A stretch of DNA of 64,000 nucleotides from Pasteurellaceae bacterium (lineage in GTDB: Bacteria > Pseudomonadota > Gammaproteobacteria > Enterobacterales > Pasteurellaceae): contig CAAEJV010000032.1 in the NCBI GenBank assembly GCA_900756155.1, positions 32,756 to 96,755 of the forward strand. The letters run 5' to 3'. The translations under genes and the position numbers were made by a program. The stretch's first letter is position 1. Each line of letters begins with the position of its first letter. Below the pieces are notes generated by a model. That model saw nothing but the letters and a program-made list of their open reading frames with translations. It did no database searches and was not told the DNA's origin. Of the stretch, positions 35,519 to 44,477 are shown in pieces.

Positions 35519-36196
35519 TTATATCTTTGGCTCAGCATTTGCTGAGCCTATTTTTTGAATCTGAGACATGACGCCTTCACGATGCCACCACTCCCCTTCT
35601 TTCGGAGGGATAAACACATCAAATGCCTGACCTTTAAATTCAAATTGCAATCTTGCAGCATGCAAATAAGTGCAGTCAATATTTTCAGTGTTTTTACCAT
35701 AAAGCGTATCGCCTAAAATCGGACTCCCTAAGCTTTTCATCGCCACACGCAATTGATGGGTTTTACCGGTTTGTGGCTTTAAGATAAATAATCGTAAATT
35801 AGGCTCACAACTTACACTTTCAAAACGCGTAATTGCTGGATTTTCTTTTGATTGACAAAGTTTCCAAGCACCATTACGAGCCTTTTGCATATCGCCGACA
35901 ATCAATCCTTGCTTCTTTTTTGGCTTTTGATTGCTGAGTGCAAGATAAGTCTTTTGGATATGATGTTCAGAAAAAAGTCTGAAAAATTCAGCCGCACTTT
36001 CAGCATTCAATGCCAAAATGAGTAAACCGGATGTCACTTTATCTAACCGATGTACAAGCCAGACTTGTGACACGCCAAACTGCTCAGCAAGCAAAGTGGT
36101 TAAACCAATTTCACTTTGATCTTTATGCACACTTATCCCACAAGGCTTATAAATAATGATAAAATCATCAGTCTGATAAATAATGTCTAATTTCAT
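35519..36196 (-). CDS. RluA-family pseudouridine synthase (TIGR01621 type)
   Basis: A 225-residue enzyme that isomerises uridine in RNA. The catalytic Asp lies in WLVHRLDKVTSGLLIL; LKPQTGKTHQLRVAMKSLGSPILGDTLYG is the second family signature. There is no N-terminal S4 domain, so it is of the short RluA type. The RNA target is unknown. The ATG at 36196 is preceded directly by an uptake signal in the same arrangement as uvrB, and a TTG start would add MTAL. The last codons (SANAEPKI) coincide with a terminator hairpin for the opposing antiporter gene. Confidence 0.86.
   Translation of the reverse strand: MKLDIIYQTDDFIIIYKPCGISVHKDQSEIGLTTLLAEQFGVSQVWLVHRLDKVTSGLLILALNAESAAEFFRLFSEHHIQKTYLALSNQKPKKKQGLIVGDMQKARNGAWKLCQSKENPAITRFESVSCEPNLRLFILKPQTGKTHQLRVAMKSLGSPILGDTLYGKNTENIDCTYLHAARLQFEFKGQAFDVFIPPKEGEWWHREGVMSQIQKIGSANAEPKI
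35529..35548 (+). terminator. Antiporter terminator embedded in a convergent coding region
   Basis: GGCTCAGCA (35529-35537), TT, TGCTGAGCC (35540-35548), then TATTTTTTG: a near-ideal intrinsic terminator for the plus-strand antiporter gene, lying inside the 3' end of the minus-strand pseudouridine synthase gene. Confidence 0.82.
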
Positions 36197-36214
36197 AAGT
36201 GCGGTCAAAAATTA

Positions 36215-37675
36215 ATGAGTTTTGAACATATTATACTGGTTTATATTATTCCCGTGTTAATTTGGGTAGCGGTTATTTCTGTCACCTTGCGTTTACTCGT
36301 CAAAAAGCAAGCGGTTTCTGCTACGTTGTCATGGCTGATGATTATCTACCTTGTGCCACTGATTGGCGTCATTGCTTATTTAATTTTTGGTGAGATTAAA
36401 CTCGGTACGCGCCGAGCCAAAGCCTTTCAACTGTTAAAACCTAAATATACCCAATGGCTTAAGCAACTGTCAGAACAAAAAGATCTGGTTACACATTCCC
36501 AGGATCCTCGTTATCGTGCTTTATTTAAACTAGTCCACCACCGCTTAGGTATTCCGAACATTCGAGGTAATGAATTACATATTCTCGACACGCCAGAAAG
36601 CATCATTCGAAGTATCATTCGTGATATTCAACAAGCACATCATTCCATTAATATGGTGTTCTATATTTGGAGCAATGATGGCATGATTAATGAAGTGAAA
36701 CAAGCCTTAGAAGAAGCCGTGCAACGTGGAGTTAAAGTTTGTCTTTTACTCGACTCCGTTGGCAGTAATGCTTTTTTGAAAAGCCCTGTTTGTAAAGAAA
36801 TGCGAGCAAAAGGCATTGAAATTACCGAAGCGCTACATGTAAATTTATTCCGGATGTTCTTCAGCCGAATTGATTTACGTCAACATCGTAAAATCATCAT
36901 CATTGATAATCAAATTGCCTATACAGGCAGTATGAATATGGTGGACCCCAATTTCTTCAAACAAGACAGCAACGTAGGCAATTGGATAGACGTGATGGTG
37001 CGAATCAACGGTCCTGTTTCACCGATTTTAAACAGCTTACATGCTTGGGATTGGGAAATTGAAACCATGGAAGAATTACCTCTTTTATTGCCAAATTGTC
37101 CACTTGTGGAAATTGACGATAACGACACCCATTCTGTGCAGGTTATTGCGAGTGGTCCCGCATTCCCAGATGATTTAATAGCTCAATCTCTTGCAACAGT
37201 CATTTATGCTGCAAGAGAAAGTATTGTGATCACTTCACCTTACTTTGTGCCAAGTCACAATATTGCTGAAGCATTACGCATTGCCGCATTCCGAGGTGTT
37301 GATATCACGCTCATTTTACCTAAGAACAATGATTCCTTGATGGTTCGTTGGGCGAGTCGAACATTCTTTGATGATTTACTCGAAGCTGGTGTAAAAATTT
37401 ATCATTTTGAAGCTGGGCTTCTCCATACAAAAAGTGTGTTAATCGATAACAAGCTTGCACTCGTTGGTACGGTAAATATGGATTTACGCAGTTTTCTGCT
37501 TAACTTTGAAATCACCGTTGCCGTAGAAGATCGTAATTTTGCCAATGAAGTGGCCACACTCCATGAGAATTATTTAGCGAATTCCTCCGTACTCGATATG
37601 CAAGAATGGATCAATCGTCCTTTCTATCATCGAATCATCGAGCGGTTATTTTTCTTGTTTAGTCCATTACTCTAA
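36215..37675 (+). CDS. cls: Cardiolipin synthase
   Basis: A 486-residue membrane enzyme joining two phosphatidylglycerols into cardiolipin. Two N-terminal membrane helices (about 5-25 and 35-60), then two phospholipase-D HKD motifs: HRKIIIIDNQIAYTGSMN (about residue 225) and HTKSVLIDNKLALVGTVNMD (about residue 405). Length and layout match ClsA. It is divergent from the pseudouridine synthase gene across an 18-base gap that contains an uptake signal, so the promoters must overlap the coding ends or that signal. Confidence 0.93.
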   Translation: MSFEHIILVYIIPVLIWVAVISVTLRLLVKKQAVSATLSWLMIIYLVPLIGVIAYLIFGEIKLGTRRAKAFQLLKPKYTQWLKQLSEQKDLVTHSQDPRYRALFKLVHHRLGIPNIRGNELHILDTPESIIRSIIRDIQQAHHSINMVFYIWSNDGMINEVKQALEEAVQRGVKVCLLLDSVGSNAFLKSPVCKEMRAKGIEITEALHVNLFRMFFSRIDLRQHRKIIIIDNQIAYTGSMNMVDPNFFKQDSNVGNWIDVMVRINGPVSPILNSLHAWDWEIETMEELPLLLPNCPLVEIDDNDTHSVQVIASGPAFPDDLIAQSLATVIYAARESIVITSPYFVPSHNIAEALRIAAFRGVDITLILPKNNDSLMVRWASRTFFDDLLEAGVKIYHFEAGLLHTKSVLIDNKLALVGTVNMDLRSFLLNFEITVAVEDRNFANEVATLHENYLANSSVLDMQEWINRPFYHRIIERLFFLFSPLL

Positions 37676-37697
37676 TTTTCACAATAAATACAAAAAA

Positions 37698-37717
37698 GGC
37701 GTACCATACGGTACGCC
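37698..37717. terminator. Bidirectional terminator between cls and the NhaC-family gene
   Basis: GGCGTACC (37698-37705) and GGTACGCC (37710-37717) with a 4-base loop; A-run before and T-run after serve both convergent genes. Confidence 0.9.
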
Positions 37718-37740
37718 CTTTCTTTTTTTCACGTTTATGC

Positions 37741-39261
37741 TTAACGTTTTTTCACGATAAACACTAAAGCCACTAAAACAACCGCTGTTGTCACAAATCC
37801 AGCTAAACCTGATTCTGTAAAGCCTACCACAATGTAGCCTACAGCACTTGCTGTTGCGACAGTTGCCGCATAAGGTAATTGTGTGGTGACGTGATCCATG
37901 TGGTTACATTTTGCCCCAGTTGACGACAGAATCGTTGTATCCGAAACCGGTGAACAGTGGTCGCCGCATACCGCGCCAGCCATAACTGCAGACAAACAAG
38001 GAAGTAATAATTCTGGTGCTGAGTTAGTCGCCATTGCCGCAGCGATTGGTAACATAATACCAAATGTCCCCCAGCTTGTCCCTGTTGAGAATGCCATTGC
38101 TGAACCAAGGATAAATAAAATCACTGGTAAAAATTGAACTGGAATGCTGCCACTCACTAAAGAAGATAAGTATTTACCGGTTTGTGCATCACCCACCACT
38201 TTATTGATTGTCCACGCAAAGAATAGGATTGCAATTGCACCTAACATAGATTTAATACCGGCAATCCACGCTTTTCCGTATTCTTGTAAAGAAACTTGAC
38301 GCTCAAGAATAATCAATAATGTTGACATAGCAACCGCACTTGAACCACCAACAACAAGCGAAATACCGACGGTTGTATTCTCAAATGCACCTAAGAGGCT
38401 AAATGGTTTTCCATCTGCTGCTAAGGCCTCACTACCTGTGTGAATCATCATAAAAACAGTGACGGTAATTAAGACTAAAATCGGTAAAATTAAGTTGCGA
38501 ACTTTACCTTTCACACCTTCAATGACTTCTTCTTTATAATCGCGCTCCATAGCTAATTTTTCATGACGTGCCATTGATGCAATATCAAATGAAAAATAAG
38601 CAACAAAGAATACCATCAATAATGAGAAGATCGCATAGTAGTTCATTGAACTCATGGCAACGAATGCACCCATCGGTGTATAAGACGTAATAGAATATGT
38701 CGCCAATAAACCAGCCACGAGAGTAATAATGTATGCCCCCCAGCTTGATACTGGCATCATGACACACATTGGTGCAGCAGTAGAATCAAGAATGTACGCT
38801 AATTTTGCTCGAGACACTTTGAAACGATCGGTGACTGGACGAGCAATAGCGCCTACAGCAAGACTGTGGAAGTAATCATCAATAAAGGTCACAAACACTA
38901 AAGATGCTGCTAATAATTTCGCACCACGACGACCTTTAATTTTATTTTGTGCCCATTCAGCAAACGCACGGTTGCTGCCTGACACAGTTAAAAGTGCAGT
39001 CAATACGCCAAGTAAAACTAAGAAAAACACGATATTCATATTTGAATTCATGCCTTCTTCGCTACTATAAACCAATGCCACAACATTATCTTTTAAATAA
39101 ATGAGCGCATTCAATGGGTTGAAATCGACCAACATTAACGCACCGACAATAATCCCTGCACTAAGGGACACCAAAACCCGACGCGTTGCAATTGCTAAAA
39201 TAATCGCAAGTAATGCGGGTATAATTGAATAAATAGATGAAGAATAATCGACTAGTTCCAT
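37741..39261 (-). CDS. NhaC-family transporter, candidate lysine importer (LysW type)
   Basis: A 506-residue inner-membrane protein with about 12-13 helices, of the NhaC Na+/H+ antiporter family (TFIDDYFHSLAVGAIARPVTDRF, DSTAAPMCVMMPVSSWGAY, FSTGTSWGTFGIMLP and CGDHCSPVSDTTILSS). A plain reading is sodium/proton exchange, but the leader carries a lysine riboswitch, and NhaC-type proteins in Pasteurellaceae with such leaders have been proposed as lysine transporters (LysW). Lysine uptake is therefore more likely here. It ends at a bidirectional terminator. An uptake signal lies near 38333. Confidence 0.85.
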   Translation of the reverse strand: MELVDYSSSIYSIIPALLAIILAIATRRVLVSLSAGIIVGALMLVDFNPLNALIYLKDNVVALVYSSEEGMNSNMNIVFFLVLLGVLTALLTVSGSNRAFAEWAQNKIKGRRGAKLLAASLVFVTFIDDYFHSLAVGAIARPVTDRFKVSRAKLAYILDSTAAPMCVMMPVSSWGAYIITLVAGLLATYSITSYTPMGAFVAMSSMNYYAIFSLLMVFFVAYFSFDIASMARHEKLAMERDYKEEVIEGVKGKVRNLILPILVLITVTVFMMIHTGSEALAADGKPFSLLGAFENTTVGISLVVGGSSAVAMSTLLIILERQVSLQEYGKAWIAGIKSMLGAIAILFFAWTINKVVGDAQTGKYLSSLVSGSIPVQFLPVILFILGSAMAFSTGTSWGTFGIMLPIAAAMATNSAPELLLPCLSAVMAGAVCGDHCSPVSDTTILSSTGAKCNHMDHVTTQLPYAATVATASAVGYIVVGFTESGLAGFVTTAVVLVALVFIVKKR

Positions 39262-39356
39262 TAAGTTATACCTAATAATTTAATGGAGACAACGGCAAGA
39301 AAAGATACAATTATGACCAGACCGAACCGTAGCGCTCCATAGTTAATACACAAAAA

Positions 39357-39502
39357 CTATGACAGTCACGTTCCTTTCGAAGACGTGACCAACCGAATAA
39401 GATGACGCCTATTCGATTTCGGCAATCATTCCTTTCCTTTCCCTTCAACGCTATCCACTCCAGGAAAATACTTATAATGACCGCACCTCTACTGTTGTAT
39501 AG
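39357..39502 (-). promoter_or_regulatory. Lysine riboswitch (L box)
   Basis: On the minus strand the leader contains the conserved lysine-aptamer blocks in order: AGTAGAGGTGCG, AAGTA, TGGAG, GAAGGGAAAGG, ATTGCCGAA and GGTTGGTCACG...CGTGACTGTCATAG. P1 forms between CTATAC-ACAG (39502 side) and CTGTCATAG (39357 side). A competing hairpin, CATAGTT/AACTATG (39355-39361 with 39338-39344), would break P1 and looks like the switch. No U-tract terminator follows, so the output step is unclear. Confidence 0.9.
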
Positions 39503-39658
39503 GATGGTGAGAGATTACATTAAAATGAATAAAATTACCAATAAAATCTTGCACTTTCAGTGAAATCTATTCTTTTATTAAAAATGACGTATTAATTTGT
39601 TAATTCATTGTTACACAATTTTATGAGTAAGAGATTGCAATAGTATAGAAAACAAGTC

Positions 39659-39680
39659 ACTCCATAATATGGAGTATAAT
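39659..39680 (+). promoter_or_regulatory. hns promoter -10 with a 17-base palindrome
   Basis: ACTCCATA-A-TATGGAGT (39659-39675) is a perfect palindrome running into a consensus TATAAT (39675-39680). No -35 match is seen 17 bases upstream. The pattern suggests a regulated hns promoter. The remainder of 39503-39800 is AT-rich without other clear sites. Confidence 0.6.
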
Positions 39681-39800
39681 GAGATCAGACCAATTAATCC
39701 TTTAAATTAGGCGAATTAATATTTACCAAATATATTATTTTCGCTATTATTGTCTTCCTTAAAATAATTAAGCATTCACACACATAAAAAAGAGGACATC

Positions 39801-40205
39801 ATGAACGAATTAACAAAAGGTTTAACTAACCTTCGTAGTTTACGCGCCGCTGTACGCGATTTAACATTAGAACAAGCTGAAAGTTCACTTTTAAAATTAC
39901 AAGCTGCTGTTGAAGAAAAACGTGCTCAAGCAGCTGAAATTGAACAAGCGGAACAAGAGCGTCGTGCGCGTATCGCAAAATATAAAGAATTAATTAAGCA
40001 AGAAGGCATCACTGCGGAAGAATTAACCGCAATTATTGGTATTGCGCCTTCTTCAATTCGTAAAAAACGTGAACCTCGTCCAGCAAAATACAAATATACC
40101 GATGAAACTGGTCAAGAAAGAACATGGACAGGTCAAGGCCGTACACCTCGTGTGATTCAAAAGGCCTTAGATAAAGGTGCCTCTTTAGCTTCTTTTGAAA
40201 TCTAA
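39801..40205 (+). CDS. hns: H-NS family nucleoid-associated DNA-binding protein
   Basis: A 134-residue protein with an N-terminal helical oligomerisation region (about 1-70, rich in Ala, Glu, Lys) and a C-terminal AT-hook-like DNA-binding domain, YKYTDETGQERTWTGQGRTPRVIQKAL, where the TGQGRTP loop replaces the usual GRxP (QGR) motif of H-NS. It silences AT-rich DNA. AAGAGGA precedes the ATG. Upstream is a palindrome at the probable -10. It is monocistronic with its own terminator. Confidence 0.94.
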   Translation: MNELTKGLTNLRSLRAAVRDLTLEQAESSLLKLQAAVEEKRAQAAEIEQAEQERRARIAKYKELIKQEGITAEELTAIIGIAPSSIRKKREPRPAKYKYTDETGQERTWTGQGRTPRVIQKALDKGASLASFEI

Positions 40206-40222
40206 TTTCACATTAACAATGT

Positions 40223-40244
40223 AGAACCCATTTTTATGGGTTCT
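40223..40244 (+). terminator. hns terminator
   Basis: AGAACCCA (40223-40230) and TGGGTTCT (40237-40244) with a 6-base loop, then CTTTTTTT. Confidence 0.9.
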
Positions 40245-40275
40245 CTTTTTTTATTTATCTTGCAAAATATTCATT

Positions 40276-41112
40276 ATGTTAGAAAAGAAAATATTGCTGA
40301 CCGATTGTCCTGATGATAAAGGCTTAATCGCCAAAATCACCAATATTTGTTACAAACATCAATTAAATATCCTTCATAACAATGAGTTCGTTGATTTTGA
40401 AATGAAGCATTTCTTTATGCGTACCGAATTGGAAGGGATTTTTAATGAAGAAACCTTGTTGGCTGATTTAAATTATAGTTTGCCAAAAGGGACAAACTGT
40501 CGCCTAATCAGTGCAAAACGTAAACGTATCGTAATTTTAGTCACCAAAGAAGCGCATTGCTTAGGTGATATTTTAATGAAAAATTACTACGGTGCATTAG
40601 ACGTAGAAATTGCGGCAGTAATTGGAAATCACGATAATTTACGCGAATTAGTTGAACGTTTTGACGTTCCATTCCATTGTGTCAGTCATGAAGGTCTCAC
40701 TCGTGTGGAACATGATAAATTACTGGCTGAAAAAATTGATGAATATGCACCTGATTACATTGTATTAGCAAAATATATGCGTGTATTAAATCCAGAATTC
40801 GTAGCACGTTATCCAAATCGTGTGATTAATATTCACCATTCATTCTTACCCGCATTTATTGGGGCAAAACCTTATCAACAAGCCTATGAGCGCGGCGTAA
40901 AAATCATCGGTGCAACGGCTCACTTTATTAATAATGAATTGGATCAAGGTCCGATCATTATGCAAAATGTGATTAATGTGGATCACACCTACTCTGCCGA
41001 TGCCATGATGCGTGCAGGCCGTGATGTGGAAAAAACAGTATTAAGCCGTGCGCTTGATCTTGCCTTACATGATCGTATTTTTGTGTATAAAAATAAAACG
41101 GTGGTCTTGTAA
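40276..41112 (+). CDS. purU: Formyltetrahydrofolate deformylase
   Basis: It hydrolyses 10-formyl-THF to THF and formate, balancing one-carbon pools and supplying formate. 278 residues: N-terminal ACT domain (about 1-80, LTDCPDDKGLIAKIT) and a formyltransferase-like domain with the catalytic Asn/His (INIHHSFLPAFIGAKPY) and Asp (ELDQGPII). It shares its last base with the start of aroA (TAATG), so the two are translationally coupled although their pathways differ. No dedicated promoter was identified beyond the hns terminator. Confidence 0.95.
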   Translation: MLEKKILLTDCPDDKGLIAKITNICYKHQLNILHNNEFVDFEMKHFFMRTELEGIFNEETLLADLNYSLPKGTNCRLISAKRKRIVILVTKEAHCLGDILMKNYYGALDVEIAAVIGNHDNLRELVERFDVPFHCVSHEGLTRVEHDKLLAEKIDEYAPDYIVLAKYMRVLNPEFVARYPNRVINIHHSFLPAFIGAKPYQQAYERGVKIIGATAHFINNELDQGPIIMQNVINVDHTYSADAMMRAGRDVEKTVLSRALDLALHDRIFVYKNKTVVL

Positions 41113-42410
41113 TGAAAGCAATCACTTTAGAGCCAATTTCTCGCATTGAAGGTGAGATCAACTTACCTGGCTCGAAAAGTTTATCAAACCGTGCATTATT
41201 ATTAGCCGCATTAGCTAAAGGCACCACAACGGTCACTAACTTGTTAGACAGTGATGACATTCGTCATATGCTAAACGCTCTTAAAGCTTTAGGTGTGAAT
41301 TACCAGCTGTCTGAAGATAAAACTTGCTGTGAAGTTGATGGCTTAGGTGGCGCATTTCAGGTTGAAAATGGCTTGTCACTGTTTCTAGGCAATGCTGGCA
41401 CAGCCATGCGACCTTTAACGGCTGCACTTTGTTTAAAAGGCAAAACTGAAGGCGAGGTTATTTTGACCGGTGAACCGCGTATGAAGGAGCGTCCAATCAA
41501 ACATTTGGTTGATGCACTTCTTCAAGCGGGGGCTAATGTTCGTTATTTAGAAAATGACGGTTACCCACCACTTGCGATTCGCAATCAAGGGATTAAAGGT
41601 GGTATGGTTAAAATTGACGGTTCGATTTCTTCTCAATTTTTGACCGCACTTTTAATGGCTGCGCCTCTTGCTGAAGACGATTTAGATATCCATATTGTGG
41701 GTAATTTAGTTTCAAAACCTTATATTGATATCACCCTCGCGATGATGAAAGATTTTGGCGTTTCAGTTGAAAATCAACATTATCAAGTGTTTAAGGTGAA
41801 AGGTAACCAATCCTATGTCTCACCTGGCAAATATATGGTGGAAAGTGATGCTTCATCTGCCTCTTATTTCCTTGCCGCCGCCGCGATTAAAGGCAATGTA
41901 AAAGTGACAGGAATTGGTAAGCATTCCATTCAAGGCGATCGCCTATTTGCCGACGTGCTAGAAAAAATGGGCGCCAAAATCACTTGGGGTGAAGATTTTA
42001 TTCAAGCGGAACAAGCTGAGCTCCTCGGTATTGATATGGATATGAACCACATTCCTGATGCAGCCATGACAATAGCGACAACCGCCTTATTTGCAAAGGG
42101 TGAAACCGTTATTCGCAACATTTATAACTGGCGTGTGAAAGAAACTGATCGTCTTGCAGCAATGGCGACTGAATTACGAAAAGTCGGTGCAGAGGTTGAA
42201 GAAGGTGAAGATTTTATTCGAATTCAACCGCTTGCGCTCTCCCAATTTAAGCATGCTGAAATTGAAACCTATAATGATCACCGTATGGCAATGTGCTTTG
42301 CGTTGATTGCATTATCGGATACCCCTATCACGATTTTAGATCCGAAATGTACAGCTAAAACGTTCCCAACATTCTTCGATGAATTTGAGAAATTAAGTGT
42401 TAGAAACTAA
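41112..42410 (+). CDS. aroA: 3-phosphoshikimate 1-carboxyvinyltransferase (EPSP synthase)
   Basis: Sixth step of the shikimate pathway: shikimate-3-phosphate plus PEP to EPSP. 432 residues with class I motifs: PGSKSLSNRALLLAAL, GNAGTAMRPLTAAL, TGEPRMKERPI, the catalytic Asp/Lys region in VKETDRLAAMATELRKVG, and YNDHRMAMCFAL. Full length. The start overlaps the purU stop by one base. An uptake signal lies near 41643. Confidence 0.97.
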   Translation: MKAITLEPISRIEGEINLPGSKSLSNRALLLAALAKGTTTVTNLLDSDDIRHMLNALKALGVNYQLSEDKTCCEVDGLGGAFQVENGLSLFLGNAGTAMRPLTAALCLKGKTEGEVILTGEPRMKERPIKHLVDALLQAGANVRYLENDGYPPLAIRNQGIKGGMVKIDGSISSQFLTALLMAAPLAEDDLDIHIVGNLVSKPYIDITLAMMKDFGVSVENQHYQVFKVKGNQSYVSPGKYMVESDASSASYFLAAAAIKGNVKVTGIGKHSIQGDRLFADVLEKMGAKITWGEDFIQAEQAELLGIDMDMNHIPDAAMTIATTALFAKGETVIRNIYNWRVKETDRLAAMATELRKVGAEVEEGEDFIRIQPLALSQFKHAEIETYNDHRMAMCFALIALSDTPITILDPKCTAKTFPTFFDEFEKLSVRN

Positions 42411-42420
42411 ATCTTAAACA

Positions 42421-42448
42421 AAAAGCACCGAGCATTCGGTGCTTTTTT
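42421..42448. terminator. Bidirectional terminator between aroA and folE
   Basis: AAAAAGCACCGA (42421-42432) and TCGGTGCTTTTT (42437-42448), a 12-bp stem with a 4-base loop between convergent genes. Confidence 0.92.
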
Positions 42449-42453
42449 TACTT

Positions 42454-43104
42454 CTAAATGGAAGATAAAAATTCTTTGCGAGTTTCGCGATCTTCTAAAA
42501 AGACCCCGCCATAGGCTGATGTCACGGTATAACTGTGGGTGTCTTTTACCCCACGCGCTTTCACACAAAAATGCGTCGCTTTCACATAAACTGCCACATC
42601 ATCGGTTTCTAAAATGGTTTGAAATGCCGTTAAAAGCTGTTCAGTTAAACGCTCTTGTACTTGTGGGCGTTGCGCAAAAAATGCCACAATGCGATTGATT
42701 TTAGACAAGCCAATCACCCAATCTTTTGGGTAATATGCGACAGCTACATTGCCATCAATTATCACAAAATGGTGTTCGCAAGTACTGGTTAAGGTGATGT
42801 CATTCACTTGCACCATTTCGCTCACTTTCATTTGGTTTTTGATTTTTGTCATTTTCGGGAAATTGGCATAATCCATTCCACTGAAAATTTCATCAATAAA
42901 CATTTTGGCTAAGCGATTTGGTGTTTCTTCTAGGCTATCATCACGTAGATCTAACCCAATCAATTTCATCACTTCACGCATATGCGAAGCAATCGCCTCA
43001 CGGCGCTCATCTTTACATTGAGTCGGATCAATCATTGGTGTCTCGATGCCTTTGGCAACCAAGGCGCGGCGGACATTTTCCGCATCAGGTGAAATAGCGT
43101 TCAT
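42454..43104 (-). CDS. folE: GTP cyclohydrolase I
   Basis: It converts GTP to dihydroneopterin triphosphate, the first step of folate synthesis. 216 residues with zinc ligands in TSTCEHHF and the later HFCVKARGV segment; GLSKINRIVAFFAQRPQVQERLT is the family signature. GGAAAG lies upstream of the ATG. It is monocistronic, convergent with aroA and divergent from moeA across 155 bases. Confidence 0.96.
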   Translation of the reverse strand: MNAISPDAENVRRALVAKGIETPMIDPTQCKDERREAIASHMREVMKLIGLDLRDDSLEETPNRLAKMFIDEIFSGMDYANFPKMTKIKNQMKVSEMVQVNDITLTSTCEHHFVIIDGNVAVAYYPKDWVIGLSKINRIVAFFAQRPQVQERLTEQLLTAFQTILETDDVAVYVKATHFCVKARGVKDTHSYTVTSAYGGVFLEDRETRKEFLSSI

Positions 43105-43259
43105 TCACTTTCCATTTATAAAAAAATAATGCGTCATTTTAGCAAAAGATGAATTATTCGTAAAATGCGAAAAATCACCCTAATTTATTAATTTCCTTCA
43201 TATTGTATTTCGGGCTACAATATATCCACTTTTATTTCGCTCAACCCAAAGGATTGATT

Positions 43260-44477
43260 ATGTTGCCACTTGAAGATGCCTTGGCGCAAATGCTCAACCA
43301 ACTTCCCTTCCCGACAAAAACTGAAACATTGGCTTTAACTGAAGCCGCAGATCGTGTCTGTGCGGAGGATGTGATTTCTCCGATTAACGTGCCTTCTTTT
43401 GATAACTCCGCGATGGATGGCTATGCAGTTCGTTTAGCTGATTTACAGCAATCCATGACGCTTTCTGTTGCAGGAAAATCCTTTGCGGGTAATCCATTTC
43501 AAGGGGAATGGGTAGCACAAAGTGCGATCAGAATTATGACGGGTGCGATGATTCCTGAAGGTGCCGATGCGGTGGTGATGCAAGAAGAGGTCACCGTCAA
43601 TGAAGATGGTACAGTTACCTTTTCTGCCTTACCTAAAGCCAATCAGAATATTCGCCGCGTTGGTGAAGATGTGAAAAAAGGTGATGTGGTATTGCATCAA
43701 GGGGATGAGTTAAATGCCGTTTCTTTACCTTTACTTGCATCATTAGGCATTGCTGAAGTCAAAGCATATCCACGCTTAAAAGTAGCCGTGCTTTCAACGG
43801 GTGATGAATTAGTGCCTGTTGGCAAACCATTAGAAGCGGGACAAATCTACGATACCAACCGTTTCACCGTCAAATTAATGCTTGAAAAGTTAAATTGTGA
43901 CGTGCTCGACTTCGGTATTCTGCCGGATAACCAAGCAGAATTTGAAGCCGCTTTTGTGAAAGCACAAGCTCAAGCTGATCTGGTTATCACAAGCGGTGGC
44001 GTTTCGGTTGGAGAAGCCGACTTCACGAAAACTGTGTTAGAAAAAGTAGGCCAAGTGAATTTCTGGAAAATTGCGATGAAACCCGGCAAGCCATTTGCTT
44101 TCGGTAAATTAGAAAACGCTTGGTTCTGCGGTTTACCTGGCAATCCGGTTTCTGCATTAGTGACATTCTATCAATTGGTTCAACCGGCTATTGCCAAATT
44201 AAGCGGTAAAAAACACCCGAAAAAACAACCGCACTTCCAAGCGATTGCCCAAACCAATTTGAAAAAATCACCAGGACGTTTAGATTTCCAACGTGGTTTC
44301 TATCAAATTAATGAAAATGGTCAACTTGAAGTGCACCCTGTTGGTTTCCAAGGCTCGCATTTATTCAGTTCTTTTGTGAAAAGTAACTGTTTTATTCGTC
44401 TTGAAAAAGATCGCGGCAATGTCGCTGCGGGCGAAATCGTCACCATTGAACCGTTTAATCACCTATTGGGGCAATAA
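43260..44477 (+). CDS. moeA: Molybdopterin molybdenumtransferase MoeA
   Basis: MoeA inserts molybdate into adenylylated molybdopterin. 405 residues: N-terminal FDNSAMDGYAVR, the DTNRF segment, SGGVSVGEADF in the MogA-like domain, and PGKPFAFGKL...GLPGNPVSALVTF. The ATG at 43260 has AAAGGA upstream; an in-frame frame extension (19 codons) lacks conservation. It shares one base with moeB. In this window the obvious client is the molybdenum enzyme FdhF, though other molybdoenzymes surely exist in the genome. Confidence 0.95.
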   Translation: MLPLEDALAQMLNQLPFPTKTETLALTEAADRVCAEDVISPINVPSFDNSAMDGYAVRLADLQQSMTLSVAGKSFAGNPFQGEWVAQSAIRIMTGAMIPEGADAVVMQEEVTVNEDGTVTFSALPKANQNIRRVGEDVKKGDVVLHQGDELNAVSLPLLASLGIAEVKAYPRLKVAVLSTGDELVPVGKPLEAGQIYDTNRFTVKLMLEKLNCDVLDFGILPDNQAEFEAAFVKAQAQADLVITSGGVSVGEADFTKTVLEKVGQVNFWKIAMKPGKPFAFGKLENAWFCGLPGNPVSALVTFYQLVQPAIAKLSGKKHPKKQPHFQAIAQTNLKKSPGRLDFQRGFYQINENGQLEVHPVGFQGSHLFSSFVKSNCFIRLEKDRGNVAAGEIVTIEPFNHLLGQ

